Below are positions 8,270-18,787 of a stretch of DNA of 64,000 bases, piece by piece; position 1 is the first letter of the stretch, and every line of letters starts with the position of its first letter. Source of the DNA: Pseudoxanthomonas spadix (GTDB taxonomy: Bacteria; Pseudomonadota; Gammaproteobacteria; Xanthomonadales; Xanthomonadaceae); contig NZ_RDQN01000003.1 in NCBI RefSeq assembly GCF_003703395.1, positions 1 through 64,000 of the forward strand, in the 5' to 3' direction. The notes beneath the pieces were generated by a model that saw nothing but the letters and a program-made list of their open reading frames with translations, did not search any database and was not told the origin of the DNA. Made by a program: the position numbers and the translations under genes.

Positions 8270-9178
8270 CTACTCCCTGGCAGGCACGTGGGCCACGTCG
8301 CTGGCGGTGGGGACCACCCGGATCAGGCCTTCCTGCGCAGCGCTGGCGACCAGCCGGCCGGTGCGGTCGAAGATCAGGCCGCGGGCCATGCCGCGCGAAT
8401 TCTGGGCGGTGGGACTGTCGATGGCATACAGCAGCCAGTCGTCGGCGCGAAACGGGCGGTGGAACCACAGCGCGTGGTCGAGCGAGGCCATCTGCACGTT
8501 CGGCTGGTAGTAGCTGATGCCGTGCGGGAAATTGGCCGCGCCCAGCAGCTGGTAGTCCGAGGCATAGGCCAGCAGGGTGCGGTGCAGTTCCGGCGAATCG
8601 CCGATTTTTTCGGTCAGGCGGAACCAGAACCGCTCGCGCGGCGGCAGGGGCTGCGGATTCAGCTCGTTGCGTGGCTGCACGTAGCGAAACTCGAACGGCA
8701 ACTCCCGGCTGAGCCAGCGCTGCATCTTGACCGGAAGCGTCGCCATCACCTCCGGCGGCACCGGGGGCGGTTCGGCGATGTCCTCCGGTGCCGGCACCTC
8801 GGGCATCTGCGCCTGGTGTTCCACTCCGTCCTCGTCGCCCTGGAACGAAGCGGCGCAGAAGAAGATCACCTTGCCGTGCTGGATCGCGCTGACCCGGCGC
8901 ACCGAAAAGCTGCCGCCGTCGCGGGTGCGGTCCACGTCGTAGATGATCGGCGCCTGGACGTCGCCGGCGCGCAGGAAGTAGGCGTGCAGCGAATGCGCGC
9001 GCCGCCGGGAATCCGGATCCACCGTGGCCTGCGCGGCCGACAGTGCCTGGCCCAGGACCTGGCCGCCAAACACGGCCTTGGAGCCGATGTCCCGGCTCTG
9101 GCCGCGGAACAGGTTCTCCTCCAGGCGCTCCAGCGCCAGCAGTTCGATCAGTTCGGCGACGAGGGGTTTGTTGGGCAT
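8270..9178 (-). CDS. tesB: Acyl-CoA thioesterase II
   Basis: A 302-residue double-hotdog thioesterase that hydrolyses medium- and long-chain acyl-CoA to the free acid. The first hotdog holds GSKAVFGGQVLGQALSAA (about 32-49) and the R-AHSLHAYFLRAGD strand. The second holds SLDHALWFHRPFRADDWLLY with the conserved catalytic Asp, and SRGMARGLIFDRTGRLVAS near the C-terminus. Length is close to E. coli TesB (286). It is followed at short distance by the DUF2007-like gene in the same direction and diverges from thrS. Confidence 0.93.
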   Translation of the reverse strand: MPNKPLVAELIELLALERLEENLFRGQSRDIGSKAVFGGQVLGQALSAAQATVDPDSRRRAHSLHAYFLRAGDVQAPIIYDVDRTRDGGSFSVRRVSAIQHGKVIFFCAASFQGDEDGVEHQAQMPEVPAPEDIAEPPPVPPEVMATLPVKMQRWLSRELPFEFRYVQPRNELNPQPLPPRERFWFRLTEKIGDSPELHRTLLAYASDYQLLGAANFPHGISYYQPNVQMASLDHALWFHRPFRADDWLLYAIDSPTAQNSRGMARGLIFDRTGRLVASAAQEGLIRVVPTASDVAHVPARE

Positions 9179-9506
9179 GGGCGGGCTGTGGCTGAGGGGG
9201 GAGAAATGACATCGTATTATAGCCGCCGCGCCCGCTGCCCCTGCCCCTGCGTCCTTGCGCCCTTGCGTGGCGGTGCAGGCTTTGCGCTACCATGCCGGCC
9301 TTGGCTTTCAACAGGAACAGGTGGCTCGCGCACCCGCGCCGGCCGAGCGTGCGACATGAGCACTATCAACGTCTGACGCCGCCCCAGCCCGCATGGCCAC
9401 CTGCAAAGGCGCCGATGTGGCGCCTTTGCCGTTTCCAGTCCTTGTATCCCTGCATTTCACTGTTGCCCGGCGCGCTCGGGCCACGGCCCACGAGCTTTCA
9501 GGACCC
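9179..9506. other. tesB-thrS divergent intergenic region / thrS leader
   Basis: About 330 nt with no credible protein gene longer than a leader. On the plus strand a short frame at 9356-9376 reads Met-Ser-Thr-Ile-Asn-Val-stop, 26 nt before the strong stem-loop at 9403-9429. A TTGCGT and a TACCAT (about 9290) could be a weak promoter with a 19-nt spacer. For tesB, a TATTAT-like hexamer near 9215 may contribute. No T-box was seen, as expected outside Firmicutes. Confidence 0.35.
9403..9429 (+). promoter_or_regulatory. Perfect stem-loop in the thrS leader
   Basis: GCAAAGGCGCC (9403-9413), loop GATGT, then GGCGCCTTTGC (9419-9429): 11 perfect base pairs. It ends 77 nt before the thrS ATG. No poly-U follows (CGTTTCC), so simple termination is uncertain. 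It could act with the tiny upstream frame as an attenuator, or mimic tRNA for autoregulation as in the E. coli thrS operator. The structure is seen; the role is inferred. Confidence 0.5.
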
Positions 9507-11411
9507 ATGATCACCATCACCCTCCCCGACGGCAGCCGTCGCCAGTTCGAAGCCCCCGTTTCGGTCCTGCAGGTCGCCCAGTCGATCGGCGCCGGCCTGG
9601 CCAAGGCCACCATCGCCGGCGCCGTGGACGGCACCCTGGTCGACGCCAGCGACATCATCGACCACGACGCAACCCTGCGCATCATCACGCCCAGGGACGA
9701 ACAGGGCCTGGAGATCATCCGCCACTCGTGTGCGCACCTGGTCGGCCACGCGGTCAAGCAGCTGTATCCGGACGCGAAGATGGTGATCGGCCCGGTGATC
9801 GCCGAGGGTTTTTACTACGACATCTACTCCGAGCGCCCGTTCACACCGGAGGACATGGCTGCGATCGAGGCGCGGATGGCCGAACTGATCGCGCAGGACT
9901 ACGACGTGATCAAGAAGATGACCCCGCGCGCGCAAGTCATCGAAACCTTCAAGGCCCGTGGCGAGGACTACAAGCTGCGCCTGATCGAGGACATGCCCGA
10001 GGACATCCAGGCCATGGGCCTGTACTACCACCAGGAATACGTGGACATGTGCCGCGGCCCGCACGTGCCCAACACGCGCTTTTTGAAGGCGTTCAAGCTC
10101 ACGCGCATCTCCGGCGCCTACTGGCGCGGCGATGCCAGCAACGAGCAGCTGCAGCGCATCTACGGCACCGCCTGGGCCGACAGGAAGCAGCTCGATGCCT
10201 ACATCCTGCGCATGGAAGAGGCCGACAAGCGCGACCATCGCAGGATCGGCAAGCAGCAGGGCCTGTTCCACCTGCAGGAAGAAGGTCCGGGCCTGGTGTT
10301 CTGGCATCCCAAGGGCTGGGCGATCTGGCAGGTGGTCGAGCAGTACATGCGCAAGGTCTACCGTCAGAGCGGCTACGGCGAAGTGCGTTGCCCGCAGATC
10401 CTGGACGTGTCGCTGTGGAAGCAGTCCGGCCACTGGGACAACTACCAGGACAACATGTTCTTCACCGAGTCGGAGAAGCGCACCTACGCGGTCAAGCCGA
10501 TGAACTGCCCGGGCCATGTCCAGGTGTTCAACCAGGGCCTGCACAGCTATCGCGACCTGCCGATCCGCTACGGCGAATTCGGCGCCTGCCACCGCAACGA
10601 GCCTTCGGGCGCGCTGCACGGTATCCTGCGCGTGCGCGGCTTCACCCAGGACGACGGCCACATCTTCTGCACCGAGGAACAGATCGAAGCCGAGGTCACC
10701 GCCTTCCACCGCCAGGCGCTGAAGGTCTACGGGGATTTCGGTTTCGAAGACGTCCAGATCAAGATCGCCCTGCGCCCGGAAAAGCGCCTGGGCGACGACG
10801 CCACCTGGGACAAGGCCGAGGCTGCCCTGCGCGCTGCGTTGAGCGCGTGCGGCGTGGAATGGGACGAATTGGCGGGTGAGGGCGCCTTCTACGGCCCCAA
10901 GATCGAGTACCACCTCAAGGACGCCATCGGCCGGACCTGGCAGCTGGGCACGATGCAGGTGGATTTCATGATGCCCGCCCGCCTGGGCGCCGAGTACGTG
11001 GACGAAAACAGCCAGAAAAAGCACCCGGTCATGCTGCACCGGGCCATCGTCGGCTCGATGGAGCGGTTCATCGGGATCCTGATCGAGCACCATGCCGGCG
11101 CCTTCCCGGCCTGGCTGGCCCCGGTCCAGGCGGTGGTGGCCAACATCACCGACGCCCAGGCCGACTATGCCGATAGGGTCCAGAAAACCCTTGCGAATCA
11201 AGGCTTCCGCGTGGTTTCGGATTTGCGCAACGAGAAGATCGGCTATAAGATCCGCGAGCACACCCTGCAGCGGGTGCCCTATCTGCTGGTGATCGGCGAC
11301 CGCGAGAAGGAAAATGGCGCCCTCGCCGTGCGTACGCGCTCGGGCGAGGATTTGGGCACAATGAGCATCCAGGCTTTCGCCGAGCGCCTTGGCGCTGAGC
11401 AACTGGCCTGA
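9507..11411 (+). CDS. thrS: Threonyl-tRNA synthetase
   Basis: A 634-residue class II synthetase that charges tRNA-Thr. Domains in order: TGS domain ([15 protein letters not shown], residues 2-16, to about 61); editing/SAD domain with [16 protein letters not shown] and the MCRGPHV motif of the zinc-dependent editing site; catalytic core with [20 protein letters not shown] (motif 1 region) and FRRNEPSG-like [12 protein letters not shown] (motif 2); and a C-terminal anticodon-binding domain. Length is typical of the family (642 in E. coli). The ATG beginning MITITLPDG was taken as start because the TGS domain begins there. It leads the thrS-infC-rpmI-rplT block. Confidence 0.97.
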   Translation: MITITLPDGSRRQFEAPVSVLQVAQSIGAGLAKATIAGAVDGTLVDASDIIDHDATLRIITPRDEQGLEIIRHSCAHLVGHAVKQLYPDAKMVIGPVIAEGFYYDIYSERPFTPEDMAAIEARMAELIAQDYDVIKKMTPRAQVIETFKARGEDYKLRLIEDMPEDIQAMGLYYHQEYVDMCRGPHVPNTRFLKAFKLTRISGAYWRGDASNEQLQRIYGTAWADRKQLDAYILRMEEADKRDHRRIGKQQGLFHLQEEGPGLVFWHPKGWAIWQVVEQYMRKVYRQSGYGEVRCPQILDVSLWKQSGHWDNYQDNMFFTESEKRTYAVKPMNCPGHVQVFNQGLHSYRDLPIRYGEFGACHRNEPSGALHGILRVRGFTQDDGHIFCTEEQIEAEVTAFHRQALKVYGDFGFEDVQIKIALRPEKRLGDDATWDKAEAALRAALSACGVEWDELAGEGAFYGPKIEYHLKDAIGRTWQLGTMQVDFMMPARLGAEYVDENSQKKHPVMLHRAIVGSMERFIGILIEHHAGAFPAWLAPVQAVVANITDAQADYADRVQKTLANQGFRVVSDLRNEKIGYKIREHTLQRVPYLLVIGDREKENGALAVRTRSGEDLGTMSIQAFAERLGAEQLA

Positions 11412-11465
11412 CATCGGAACCGGCACCGGAGGGATGCCGGCCCACCCCATCACGGAGACTGCAAC

Positions 11466-11993
11466 ATCAGCACCCCTGACAACAAGCAAAACCGCAAGAA
11501 CCAGGAAATCCGCGTCCCGCGGGTCCGCGTGATCGGCAGCGACGGCGAGATGATCGGCGTGCTTTCGCGCGACGAAGCGCTGGCCAAGGCCGAGGAAGAA
11601 GGCCTGGACCTGGTCGAGATCCAGCCACAGGCCGACCCGCCGGTGTGCAAGATCATGGACTTCGGCAAGTTCAAGTTCGAAGCCCAGAAAAAGGCCAACG
11701 AGGCCAAGAAGAAGACCAAGCAGGTCGAGATCAAGGAACTCAAGTTCCGCCCGGTCACCGACGAAGGCGACTACCAGATCAAGCTGCGCAACATGCGCCG
11801 TTTCCTGGAAGAGGGCGACAAGGTCAAGGTCAACATCCGCTTCCGTGGCCGCGAGATGAGCCACCAGGAGCTGGGCCGGGAGATGGCCGCACGCATCGAG
11901 AACGACCTGGGCGAGGAGATCGTCATCGAATCACGGCCGCGCCTGGAAGGTCGGCAGATGGTCATGATGATCGCGCCCAAGAAGAAGCAGTAA
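11466..11993 (+). CDS. infC: Translation initiation factor IF-3, AUC start
   Basis: 175 residues when read from ATC at 11466 ([20 protein letters not shown]...). IF-3 binds the 30S subunit, prevents 50S joining and proofreads the start codon. The N-terminal domain has [20 protein letters not shown], the linker is lysine-rich ([20 protein letters not shown]), and the C-domain ends [11 protein letters not shown]. The first in-frame ATG is 21 codons in and would remove the conserved QEIRVPRVR start of the N-domain. GGAG lies 8 nt before the ATC. Non-AUG infC starts (AUU in E. coli) make synthesis self-limiting because IF-3 rejects them. It starts 54 nt after the thrS stop. Confidence 0.93.
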   Translation: MSTPDNKQNRKNQEIRVPRVRVIGSDGEMIGVLSRDEALAKAEEEGLDLVEIQPQADPPVCKIMDFGKFKFEAQKKANEAKKKTKQVEIKELKFRPVTDEGDYQIKLRNMRRFLEEGDKVKVNIRFRGREMSHQELGREMAARIENDLGEEIVIESRPRLEGRQMVMMIAPKKKQ

Positions 11994-12105
11994 GCCTTCG
12001 CCGGCACCGGGAGCGGGAGCGGGAGCGGGTCGCTGCGCAACGTCGGGCCAGCCAGGTCCGGCTTTTGCGTCTACCACTGCGGCCGGCCGGCGTAAAGCTG
12101 CTGAT

Positions 12106-12134
12106 TTGCAAGGGAAAGCGCAGGCGTGCATAAT
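12106..12134 (+). promoter_or_regulatory. Promoter for rpmI-rplT
   Basis: -35 TTGCAA (12106-12111), 17-nt spacer, -10 CATAAT (12129-12134). The sequence after the -10 is GCGCGGCCCG, a GC-rich discriminator typical of stringently controlled stable-RNA and ribosomal promoters. The same string follows the -10 of tRNA-Pro in this window. It would make rpmI-rplT partly independent of the thrS-infC transcript, with a leader of about 150 nt. Confidence 0.7.
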
Positions 12135-12181
12135 GCGCGGCCCGGTTGACGCCGGGGCGGCTGCAAAGCCAGAGGGAACCC

Positions 12182-12206
12182 GTCTTGATCCTTTTGGATC
12201 AACGAC
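12182..12206 (+). promoter_or_regulatory. Stem-loop in rpmI leader (candidate L20 autoregulation element)
   Basis: TTGATCC (12185-12191), loop TTTT, GGATCAA (12196-12202), extended by GTC/GAC across one bulged C. It lies in the 5' leader about 85 nt before the rpmI start. In E. coli ribosomal protein L20 represses rpmI-rplT by binding structured leader RNA; whether this hairpin is part of such a site is inference. Confidence 0.45.
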
Positions 12207-12291
12207 TTACAAGCCGGTTCGGGCAGGACGGAAAGCGTGGCGCAAGCCACCGCCCAGGCCAGTTATCGAAATTCCACAAGGATCTCAAGCA

Positions 12292-12489
12292 ATGCCCAAG
12301 ATCAAGACCCACCGGGCGGCGGCGAAGCGTTTTCGCAAGACCGCATCCGGCAAGTTCAAGGCTGGCCACGCCAACCGTAGCCACATCCTCACCAAGAAGG
12401 CGACCAAGCGGAAGCGTGGTCTTCGTGCGACGAACATCATTCGTGCCGAAGATTCCGGCCGTCTGAACCGCATGTTGCCTTACCTCTGA
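12292..12489 (+). CDS. rpmI: 50S ribosomal protein L35
   Basis: A 65-residue basic protein ([20 protein letters not shown] ... [12 protein letters not shown]), the standard length and ends of bacterial L35, which binds 23S rRNA in the large subunit. An AAGGA lies about 10 nt before the ATG. A longer in-frame extension upstream is leader sequence and not coding. It is followed after 11 nt by rplT. Confidence 0.97.
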   Translation: MPKIKTHRAAAKRFRKTASGKFKAGHANRSHILTKKATKRKRGLRATNIIRAEDSGRLNRMLPYL

Positions 12490-12500
12490 GGAGATAGACC

Positions 12501-12860
12501 ATGGCACGAGTCAAGCGTGGCGTGACCGCACGTCGCCGTCACAAGAAGGTCCTGAGCCGTGCGAAGGGGTATTACAACGCCCGTCGCAAGGTCTTCCGCG
12601 TCGCCAAGCAGGCCGTCATCAAGGCCGGCCAGTACGCCTACATCGGCCGCAAGCAGAAGAAGCGCAACTTCCGCTCGCTGTGGATCACCCGGATCAACGC
12701 CGCCGCGCGTTTGAACGGGATGAGCTACAGCCGCTTCATGAACGGCCTGCTGAAGGCGAACATCACCCTGGACCGCAAGGTGCTGGCCGATATCGCCGTG
12801 CACGATGCCGCCAGCTTTACGGCCCTTGCCGAAAAGGCCAAGAGCGCGCTCGCGGCATAA
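12501..12860 (+). CDS. rplT: 50S ribosomal protein L20
   Basis: 119 residues beginning [20 protein letters not shown], the characteristic L20 N-terminus. L20 is an early 23S rRNA-binding assembly protein and, in gamma-proteobacteria, the repressor of its own operon. TGAGGAGA precedes the ATG. It is co-transcribed with rpmI and followed by a strong intrinsic terminator. Confidence 0.97.
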   Translation: MARVKRGVTARRRHKKVLSRAKGYYNARRKVFRVAKQAVIKAGQYAYIGRKQKKRNFRSLWITRINAAARLNGMSYSRFMNGLLKANITLDRKVLADIAVHDAASFTALAEKAKSALAA

Positions 12861-12922
12861 GTGTGGATCCATCGCAGGCCTCGCCGTCGGCGGCGCCTGG
12901 CTGGAGACAACATTGCATGCAT

Positions 12923-12954
12923 GGGGAAGGGCGCCAGTCCTTCCCCATTTTTTT
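12923..12954 (+). terminator. Intrinsic terminator of the rpmI-rplT transcript
   Basis: GGGGAAGG (12923-12930), 8-nt loop, CCTTCCCC (12939-12946), then ATTTTTTT. This is a classic rho-independent terminator 62 nt after the rplT stop. Confidence 0.9.
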
Positions 12955-12967
12955 GGGATTCATTCCC

Positions 12968-13064
12968 GTAGGAGCGCCCCCATGGGCGCGAGCTGTTGGG
13001 AGTCCTGCAGTTGCGCCAAGCGCTCGCGCCCATGCCCCAGGAAGGGGACAAAGGGCGCTCCTAC
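12968..13064. repeat. REP-type palindrome, GTAGGAGCG family
   Basis: Begins GTAGGAGCGCCC and ends with the complementary GGGCGCTCCTAC. The inside holds a second complementary pair (CATGGGCGCGAGC and GCTCGCGCCCATG). This is the extragenic palindrome type common in Xanthomonads and Pseudomonads. It lies between the rplT terminator and pheS. Confidence 0.8.
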
Positions 13065-13079
13065 AGAGGATCGGACATC

Positions 13080-13146
13080 GTGGGAGCCGCTTCAGCGGCG
13101 ATGGGCTTTGCCGGCAAGGCCACATCGCCGCTGAAGCGGCTCCCAC
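13080..13146. repeat. REP-type palindrome, GTGGGAGCCGC family
   Basis: GTGGGAGCCGCTTCAGCGGC at the left is matched by its complement GCCGCTGAAGCGGCTCCCAC at the right, with an imperfect CCGG-containing centre. It is the second REP unit in tandem with the one ending at 13064. Another copy of the same family is at 51398-51464. A solo GCTCCTAC half-site follows at about 13158. Confidence 0.8.
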
Positions 13147-13193
13147 CCAAGACGGTTGCTCCTACGAGGAGCTCGTTACACATTCGAGGTTGA

Positions 13194-14310
<1,117 letters not shown>

Positions 14311-14322
14311 GGATCACCAACG

Positions 14323-16701
14323 ATGAAATTCTCTGAAAACTGGCTGCGCAGCCACGTCCCCACCAGCGCCACGCGCGATGAACTCACGGCCACGTTGACC
14401 GCGATCGGCCTGGAGGTCGAAGAGGTCACCGCGCTGGGCGAGGGTCTGGACAAGGTGGTCGTGGCGCGCATCGTCGACTGCGCCAGGCATCCGCAGGCCG
14501 ACCGCCTGCAGGTGTGCCAGGTCGATGCCGGACTTGGCGAGCACCTGCAGATCGTGTGCGGCGCGCCCAATGCGCGTGCGGGGCTGGTCGCGCCGCTGGC
14601 GATGGTCGGGGCCAACGTCGGCGGGATCGCGATCAAGGCGGCCAGGCTGCGCGGCGTGGACTCCAACGGCATGCTGTGTTCGGCCAGGGAGCTGGGCGTG
14701 GACGCCGATGCGTCTGGTCTGCTGGAACTGCCAAGCGATGCACCACTGGGCACCCCGATCGCCGATTTCCTGGGCCTGCCCGATGCGAGCATCGAGATCA
14801 AGCTCACGCCCAACCGGGCCGACTGTTTCAGCGTGCGCGGCATCGCCTTCGACGTGGCCGCCGCATTCGGCAGCCAAGTGGTGCCGTTCGATGCCACGCC
14901 GATTGCCGCACGGCATGAGCGCGCGCTTGAAGTCAGGCTCGACGCCGGCGCCGATGCGCCGCGCTACTGCGGTCGCATCATCGAAGGCGTCGACGCCACT
15001 GCGCAGACACCGGCCTGGCTGGCCGAGCGCCTGCGCCGCAGCGGCGTGCGCCCGGTCTCTTTGCTGGTGGACATCACCCAGTACGTGATGCTGGAGCTGG
15101 GCCAGCCGATGCACGCCTTCGATCGCGACCTGCTCACCGGGCCGATCGGCGTGCGCAAGGGCCGCGCTGGCGAATCGCTGCAGCTGCTCGACGGCCGCAC
15201 CGCGGCGCTGGACGATGGCTTCCTGGTGATCACCGACGCCGACCGTCCGGTCGCCCTGGCCGGCATCATGGGCGGGCAGGACACCAAGGTGACCGACGCC
15301 ACCGGCAACGTGTTCCTGGAATCGGCGTACTTCGCGCCGTCGGCGATCATCGGCCGCGGCCGTCGCCTGGGCCTGCACACCGATGCCTCCCATCGCTACG
15401 AACGCGGCGTCGATCCGGCGCTGGCGCCGCAGGCGATCGAAGTGGCAACGCGCCTGATCGTCGAGCTGGCCGGCGGTTCGCCAGGCCCGGTCGTGCACGC
15501 TGCGCTACACGAACATCTGCCCGCTCCGGCGCCGATCGCCCTGCGCCGCGCGCGCGTGTCCCGGGTGCTGGGCATGCAGATCGCCGATGCCCAGGTCGTG
15601 CGCATCCTGCGTGCGCTGGGCATGGAACTGACCGAAACGGCCGAAGGCTGGTCGGTGGTGGCACCCAGCCGCCGCTTCGACATCGCCATCGAGGAGGACC
15701 TGATCGAGGAACTGGCCCGCATCCACGGCTACGACCGGATTCCAACCACGTTGCCGGGGGGAGCGACCCGCATCGGTGCCGGGACCGAGACGCGACTGGA
15801 CGCGGCCACCGTGCGCCGCCAGCTGGCCGCGCGCGAGCTGCTGGAGACGATCAATTTCGCCTTCGTCGATGCGCAGCTGCTGGACAGCTGGGGCCTGAGC
15901 GAAGGCGCCGTGCCACTGGCCAACCCGCTCAGCGGCGAACTGGGCGTGATGCGCACCAGCCTGCTGCCAGGGCTGGTCGCCACACTGCAGCGCAACGCCG
16001 CGCGCCAGGCCGGGCGGATCCGCCTGTTCGAGCTGGGCAACGTGTTTGCCGCTGCCGGCGGGCAGGGCGCAGCGCCGGTGGAAACCCTGCGCGTGGCCGC
16101 CGCGGTCAGTGGTGATGCCGCGGCCGAGCAGTGGGGCGTGCCGGCCCGTCCGGTGGATTTCTACGATCTCAAGGGCGACCTGCAGAGCCTGGCGGCTGCA
16201 TCCGCGGCCCAGTTGACCTTCCAGCAGTCCGCGCGCGGCTACGGCCATCCGGGCCGCTCGGCCGAGGTCTTCCGCGATGGACGGTGGATCGGCTGGATCG
16301 GCCAGCTGCATCCGCGACTGCACAGGGCGCTGGACCTGGACGGGCCGGTGCTCGGCTTCGAAATCGACTTGGATGCACTGACCCAGCGCGCGCTGCCGCA
16401 GGCGGCCGAGCTGTCGCGCTTCCCCTCGGTGCGCCGCGACCTGGCCTTCACCGTGGCCGAATCGGTGCCGTTCGCCGCGATCGAACAGAGCGTACGCGAG
16501 GCCGCCGGACCGCTGCTACGGCAGGTGCTGCTGTTCGACCGCTACCTCGGCCCGGGGGTCGAAACGGGACAAAAGAGCCTGGCTATGGGCTTGATTTTGC
16601 AGGACAACACGCGCACATTGAACGACCGCGATGTGGAAACGGTGGTGGCCGAAACGGTCGCTGCCCTGGCACGCGAACACGGCGCCCGCATCCGCGGTTG
16701 A
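14323..16701 (+). CDS. pheT: Phenylalanyl-tRNA synthetase beta subunit
   Basis: 792 residues, standard length. Domains in order: N-terminal coupling plus EMAP-like tRNA-binding fold ([20 protein letters not shown], about 48-67, with CGAPNARAG); B3/B4 editing domain; DNA-binding-like B5 ([18 protein letters not shown]); the catalytic-like core; and a C-terminal FDX-anticodon-binding domain ([18 protein letters not shown]). The start [12 protein letters not shown] was taken because it is the conserved PheT N-terminus; an in-frame extension into the repeat region is not credible. Confidence 0.97.
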   Translation: MKFSENWLRSHVPTSATRDELTATLTAIGLEVEEVTALGEGLDKVVVARIVDCARHPQADRLQVCQVDAGLGEHLQIVCGAPNARAGLVAPLAMVGANVGGIAIKAARLRGVDSNGMLCSARELGVDADASGLLELPSDAPLGTPIADFLGLPDASIEIKLTPNRADCFSVRGIAFDVAAAFGSQVVPFDATPIAARHERALEVRLDAGADAPRYCGRIIEGVDATAQTPAWLAERLRRSGVRPVSLLVDITQYVMLELGQPMHAFDRDLLTGPIGVRKGRAGESLQLLDGRTAALDDGFLVITDADRPVALAGIMGGQDTKVTDATGNVFLESAYFAPSAIIGRGRRLGLHTDASHRYERGVDPALAPQAIEVATRLIVELAGGSPGPVVHAALHEHLPAPAPIALRRARVSRVLGMQIADAQVVRILRALGMELTETAEGWSVVAPSRRFDIAIEEDLIEELARIHGYDRIPTTLPGGATRIGAGTETRLDAATVRRQLAARELLETINFAFVDAQLLDSWGLSEGAVPLANPLSGELGVMRTSLLPGLVATLQRNAARQAGRIRLFELGNVFAAAGGQGAAPVETLRVAAAVSGDAAAEQWGVPARPVDFYDLKGDLQSLAAASAAQLTFQQSARGYGHPGRSAEVFRDGRWIGWIGQLHPRLHRALDLDGPVLGFEIDLDALTQRALPQAAELSRFPSVRRDLAFTVAESVPFAAIEQSVREAAGPLLRQVLLFDRYLGPGVETGQKSLAMGLILQDNTRTLNDRDVETVVAETVAALAREHGARIRG

Positions 16702-16717
16702 GGCTCAGGGGACATCG

Positions 16718-17023
16718 ATGGCATTGACCAAAGCGGAAATGGCCGAGCGGCTGTTCGACGAAGTCGGTCTGAACAAGCGCGAAGCCAAGGAGTTCGTCGA
16801 CGCGTATTTCGACGTGCTGCGTGACGCCCTGGAACAGGGGCGCCAGGTCAAGCTGTCCGGGTTTGGCAACTTCGATCTGCGGCGCAAGAACCAGCGCCCG
16901 GGCCGCAACCCGAAGACCGGCGAGGAAATCCCGATCTCTGCCCGCACCGTGGTGACCTTCCGCCCCGGCCAGAAGCTCAAGGAACGCGTCGAAGCCTATG
17001 CCGGAGGCGACCGCAATGCTTGA
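16718..17023 (+). CDS. ihfA: Integration host factor subunit alpha
   Basis: A 101-residue HU/IHF-fold protein ([20 protein letters not shown]), with the DNA-wrapping beta-arm [20 protein letters not shown]. With IhfB it forms the sequence-specific DNA-bending heterodimer IHF. The conserved order pheS-pheT-ihfA matches E. coli and Xanthomonas. AGGGG precedes the ATG by about 8 nt. It starts 16 nt after pheT and its end overlaps the MerR-type gene by 8 nt, so pheST-ihfA-merR are probably one transcript. Confidence 0.96.
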   Translation: MALTKAEMAERLFDEVGLNKREAKEFVDAYFDVLRDALEQGRQVKLSGFGNFDLRRKNQRPGRNPKTGEEIPISARTVVTFRPGQKLKERVEAYAGGDRNA

Positions 17024-17372
17024 CCCCGGCAGCAACCGCGAACTTCCGCCGATCCCGGCCAAGCGCTACTTCACCATCGGCGAAGTCAGCGAGCTGTGCG
17101 ACGTCAAGCCGCACGTGCTGCGCTACTGGGAGACCGAATTTCCCAGCCTGGAGCCGGTCAAGCGCCGCGGCAACCGCCGTTACTACCAGCGCCACGACGT
17201 GCTGATGGTCCGCCAGATCCGCGGGCTGCTCTACGAGCAGGGCTACACCATCGGTGGCGCCCGGCTACGCCTGGAAGGCGAGGGCGCCAAGCAGGAATCG
17301 GCCCTGAGCAACCAGATCGTCCGCCAAGTCCGCATGGAACTGGAAGAAGTCCTGCAGCTGCTGCGGCGCTGA
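17016..17372 (+). CDS. MerR-family transcriptional regulator
   Basis: 118 residues from the ATG at 17016, which has GGAGG 8 nt upstream (an earlier ATG at 16998 is possible). The winged helix-turn-helix is complete: [20 protein letters not shown] at about 19-38, then WETEFPSL and [21 protein letters not shown] short C-terminal coiled coil ([20 protein letters not shown]) serves for dimerisation. There is no Cys metal site or effector domain. This small MerR protein conserved beside ihfA is found across proteobacteria; its targets are unknown. Its position just before the gum operon matches Xanthomonas. Confidence 0.88.
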   Translation: MLDPGSNRELPPIPAKRYFTIGEVSELCDVKPHVLRYWETEFPSLEPVKRRGNRRYYQRHDVLMVRQIRGLLYEQGYTIGGARLRLEGEGAKQESALSNQIVRQVRMELEEVLQLLRR

Positions 17373-17453
17373 AACGCACGGGCCTCAACTTCTTGCATCG
17401 CCACTGCGCTGGGCGGGAGGGAGGGAGGGGTGCGCGCCAACGGATGAATCCGG

Positions 17454-17459
17454 TATGAT
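17454..17459 (+). promoter_or_regulatory. -10 element of the tRNA-Pro promoter
   Basis: TATGAT followed by GCGCGGCCCG, the same GC-rich discriminator as at the rpmI promoter, 38 nt before the mature tRNA. The -35 region (TGCGCG at 17 nt) is poor, so activity may depend on extended or upstream contacts. Confidence 0.6.
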
Positions 17460-17497
17460 GCGCGGCCCGCTGCAAGGCGGGAGCGCTTTTGCGAAGT

Positions 17498-17574
17498 CGG
17501 GGCGTAGCGCAGCCTGGTAGCGCATCTGCCTGGGGGGCAGAGGGTCGTCGGTTCAAATCCGGCCGTCCCGACCA
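17498..17574 (+). tRNA. tRNA-Pro (GGG anticodon)
   Basis: A complete 77-nt cloverleaf with encoded CCA. Acceptor stem CGGGGCG/CGTCCCG (one G-T pair), D-arm GCGC AGCCTGGTA GCGC, anticodon stem TCTGC/GCAGA with loop CTGGGGG giving anticodon GGG, T-arm GTCGG TTCAAAT CCGGC. It reads CCC and possibly CCU codons. It separates ihfA-merR from gumB, as in Xanthomonas. Confidence 0.97.
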
Positions 17575-17593
17575 ATCGCATATGACATGAAAA

Positions 17594-17616
17594 GCCCGGC
17601 TTGCCGGGCGTTTTTA
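17594..17616 (+). terminator. Intrinsic terminator after tRNA-Pro
   Basis: GCCCGGC (17594-17600), TT, GCCGGGC (17603-17609), then GTTTTTATTTT. It lies 20 nt after the tRNA CCA end and insulates it from the gum operon. Confidence 0.9.
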
Positions 17617-18082
17617 TTTTCGGCCACCAGGCGCGCAAGCGCTGCACAGCACGGGCTCATCTTCGTGCGATCGTGAATGGCCGTTGAGGTTGCTGAGTCG
17701 CGTATAACTGTTCTGTCAGGGTTAAATCGTGTTTCTCGTCACGAATTAATGTCCGGTCCCGCCCGGCTCCGGCGTTCTACAAGTGGTGCAAGGCAGCATC
17801 AAACAAGACTTCTGCTGGAAGCCCGTTCGCGTCGTGCGTTTTTGCGGTGTCACTTGTTGTTGATATGAGCCACGGGTTTGGATCTGGGTTGTTGTCTGGA
17901 GCGCTCGGCACGGTTGTGCCATAGTCGATCCAGGGTCGCATTCACTTTTGTCGCACCGAGGGCATCGCCCCCGGCAACGACAAGGTGGCTGGCACCATTC
18001 CAGATCCAATCGCCTGATCCGCGCGGTTCCACGGCTCGGCGCCCGCGGGCTCCCCCCAACCCAAAGGTAAAGACCACCGTTC
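17617..18082 (+). promoter_or_regulatory. gum operon upstream region
   Basis: 466 nt with no credible gene, bounded by the tRNA terminator and gumB. By position it must hold the main gum promoter. A TATAAC at 17703-17708 is the clearest -10-like hexamer, with no good -35. The stretch 17700-17860 is noticeably AT-richer than its surroundings, as expected for a regulatory region. No strong Shine-Dalgarno precedes the gumB ATG (AAAGG is about 15 nt away). The promoter assignment is inference from layout. Confidence 0.45.
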
Positions 18083-18787
18083 ATGGATCCCAACGCCTCG
18101 TCACCCCGAAGTCCGCTCCTCCTGTTCGCCCTGGCCTGCCTGGCCTTGCTGGCCGGCTGTAGCTCGGTCCCCGACATGGCCTCCTCGCTGCCCACGCCCG
18201 ACCCGTTGGGTGAGGTGAAGGAAGCGCCCGAGTACCGGATCGGGGCAGGCGATCTGATCCAGATCCAGGTCTTCCAGATCGAGGATTTGGAGCGCCAGGT
18301 CCGCGTAGACAACGAAGGCATGATCTCGTTGCCGCTGATCGGCAACTTCAAGGCCGCCGGCCTGACCCGCTCGGAACTGGAGACCGAGATCACCCGCGCC
18401 TACGGCGGCAAGTTCCTGCAGGATCCGCAGGTATCGGTGCTGATCGAGGAATTTACCAGCCAGCGCATCACGGTCTCTGGCGCGGTCTCCAAGCCAGGGA
18501 ACTATCCGCTCGAGGGCGCCACCCAGCTCACCTTGCAGCAGGCATTGGCTGAGGCGCAAGGCGTCAGCGACCTGGCCAGTCGCCGGAACGTGGTGGTCTT
18601 CCGCACCATCGGCGGCCAGAAAATGATCGCCCGCTTCGACCTGACCCAGATCGAGACCGGTCAGTCACCCGACCCTGAAATCTACGGAGGCGACATCGTT
18701 GTGGTCTATCGCTCTGACGCACGCTTGCTCCTGAGAACGGTGTTGGAGCTGACCCCCTTCGTGATGGTCTTCAGGGCGTACCAATGA
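18083..18787 (+). CDS. gumB: GumB: outer-membrane polysaccharide export (Wza-type) lipoprotein
   Basis: 234 residues. A lipoprotein signal ends with LLAGC (Cys26). The mature protein has the Poly_export domain (YRIGAGDLIQIQVFQIEDLE, about 50-69) and a SLBB-like domain (RITVSGAVSKPGNYPLEGAT). The C-terminus IYGGDIVVVYRSDARLLLRT is strongly Xanthomonas GumB-like. OPX lipoproteins form the outer-membrane pore through which exopolysaccharide leaves the cell, working with the PCP co-polymerase GumC. It is the first gene of the operon and overlaps gumC by 4 nt (ATGA). Confidence 0.95.
   Translation: MDPNASSPRSPLLLFALACLALLAGCSSVPDMASSLPTPDPLGEVKEAPEYRIGAGDLIQIQVFQIEDLERQVRVDNEGMISLPLIGNFKAAGLTRSELETEITRAYGGKFLQDPQVSVLIEEFTSQRITVSGAVSKPGNYPLEGATQLTLQQALAEAQGVSDLASRRNVVVFRTIGGQKMIARFDLTQIETGQSPDPEIYGGDIVVVYRSDARLLLRTVLELTPFVMVFRAYQ

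Noticed and set aside
9498..11864. 788-codon open frame on minus, antisense to thrS and infC
   Set aside because: Shadow of two universally conserved genes on plus; no motif of its own.
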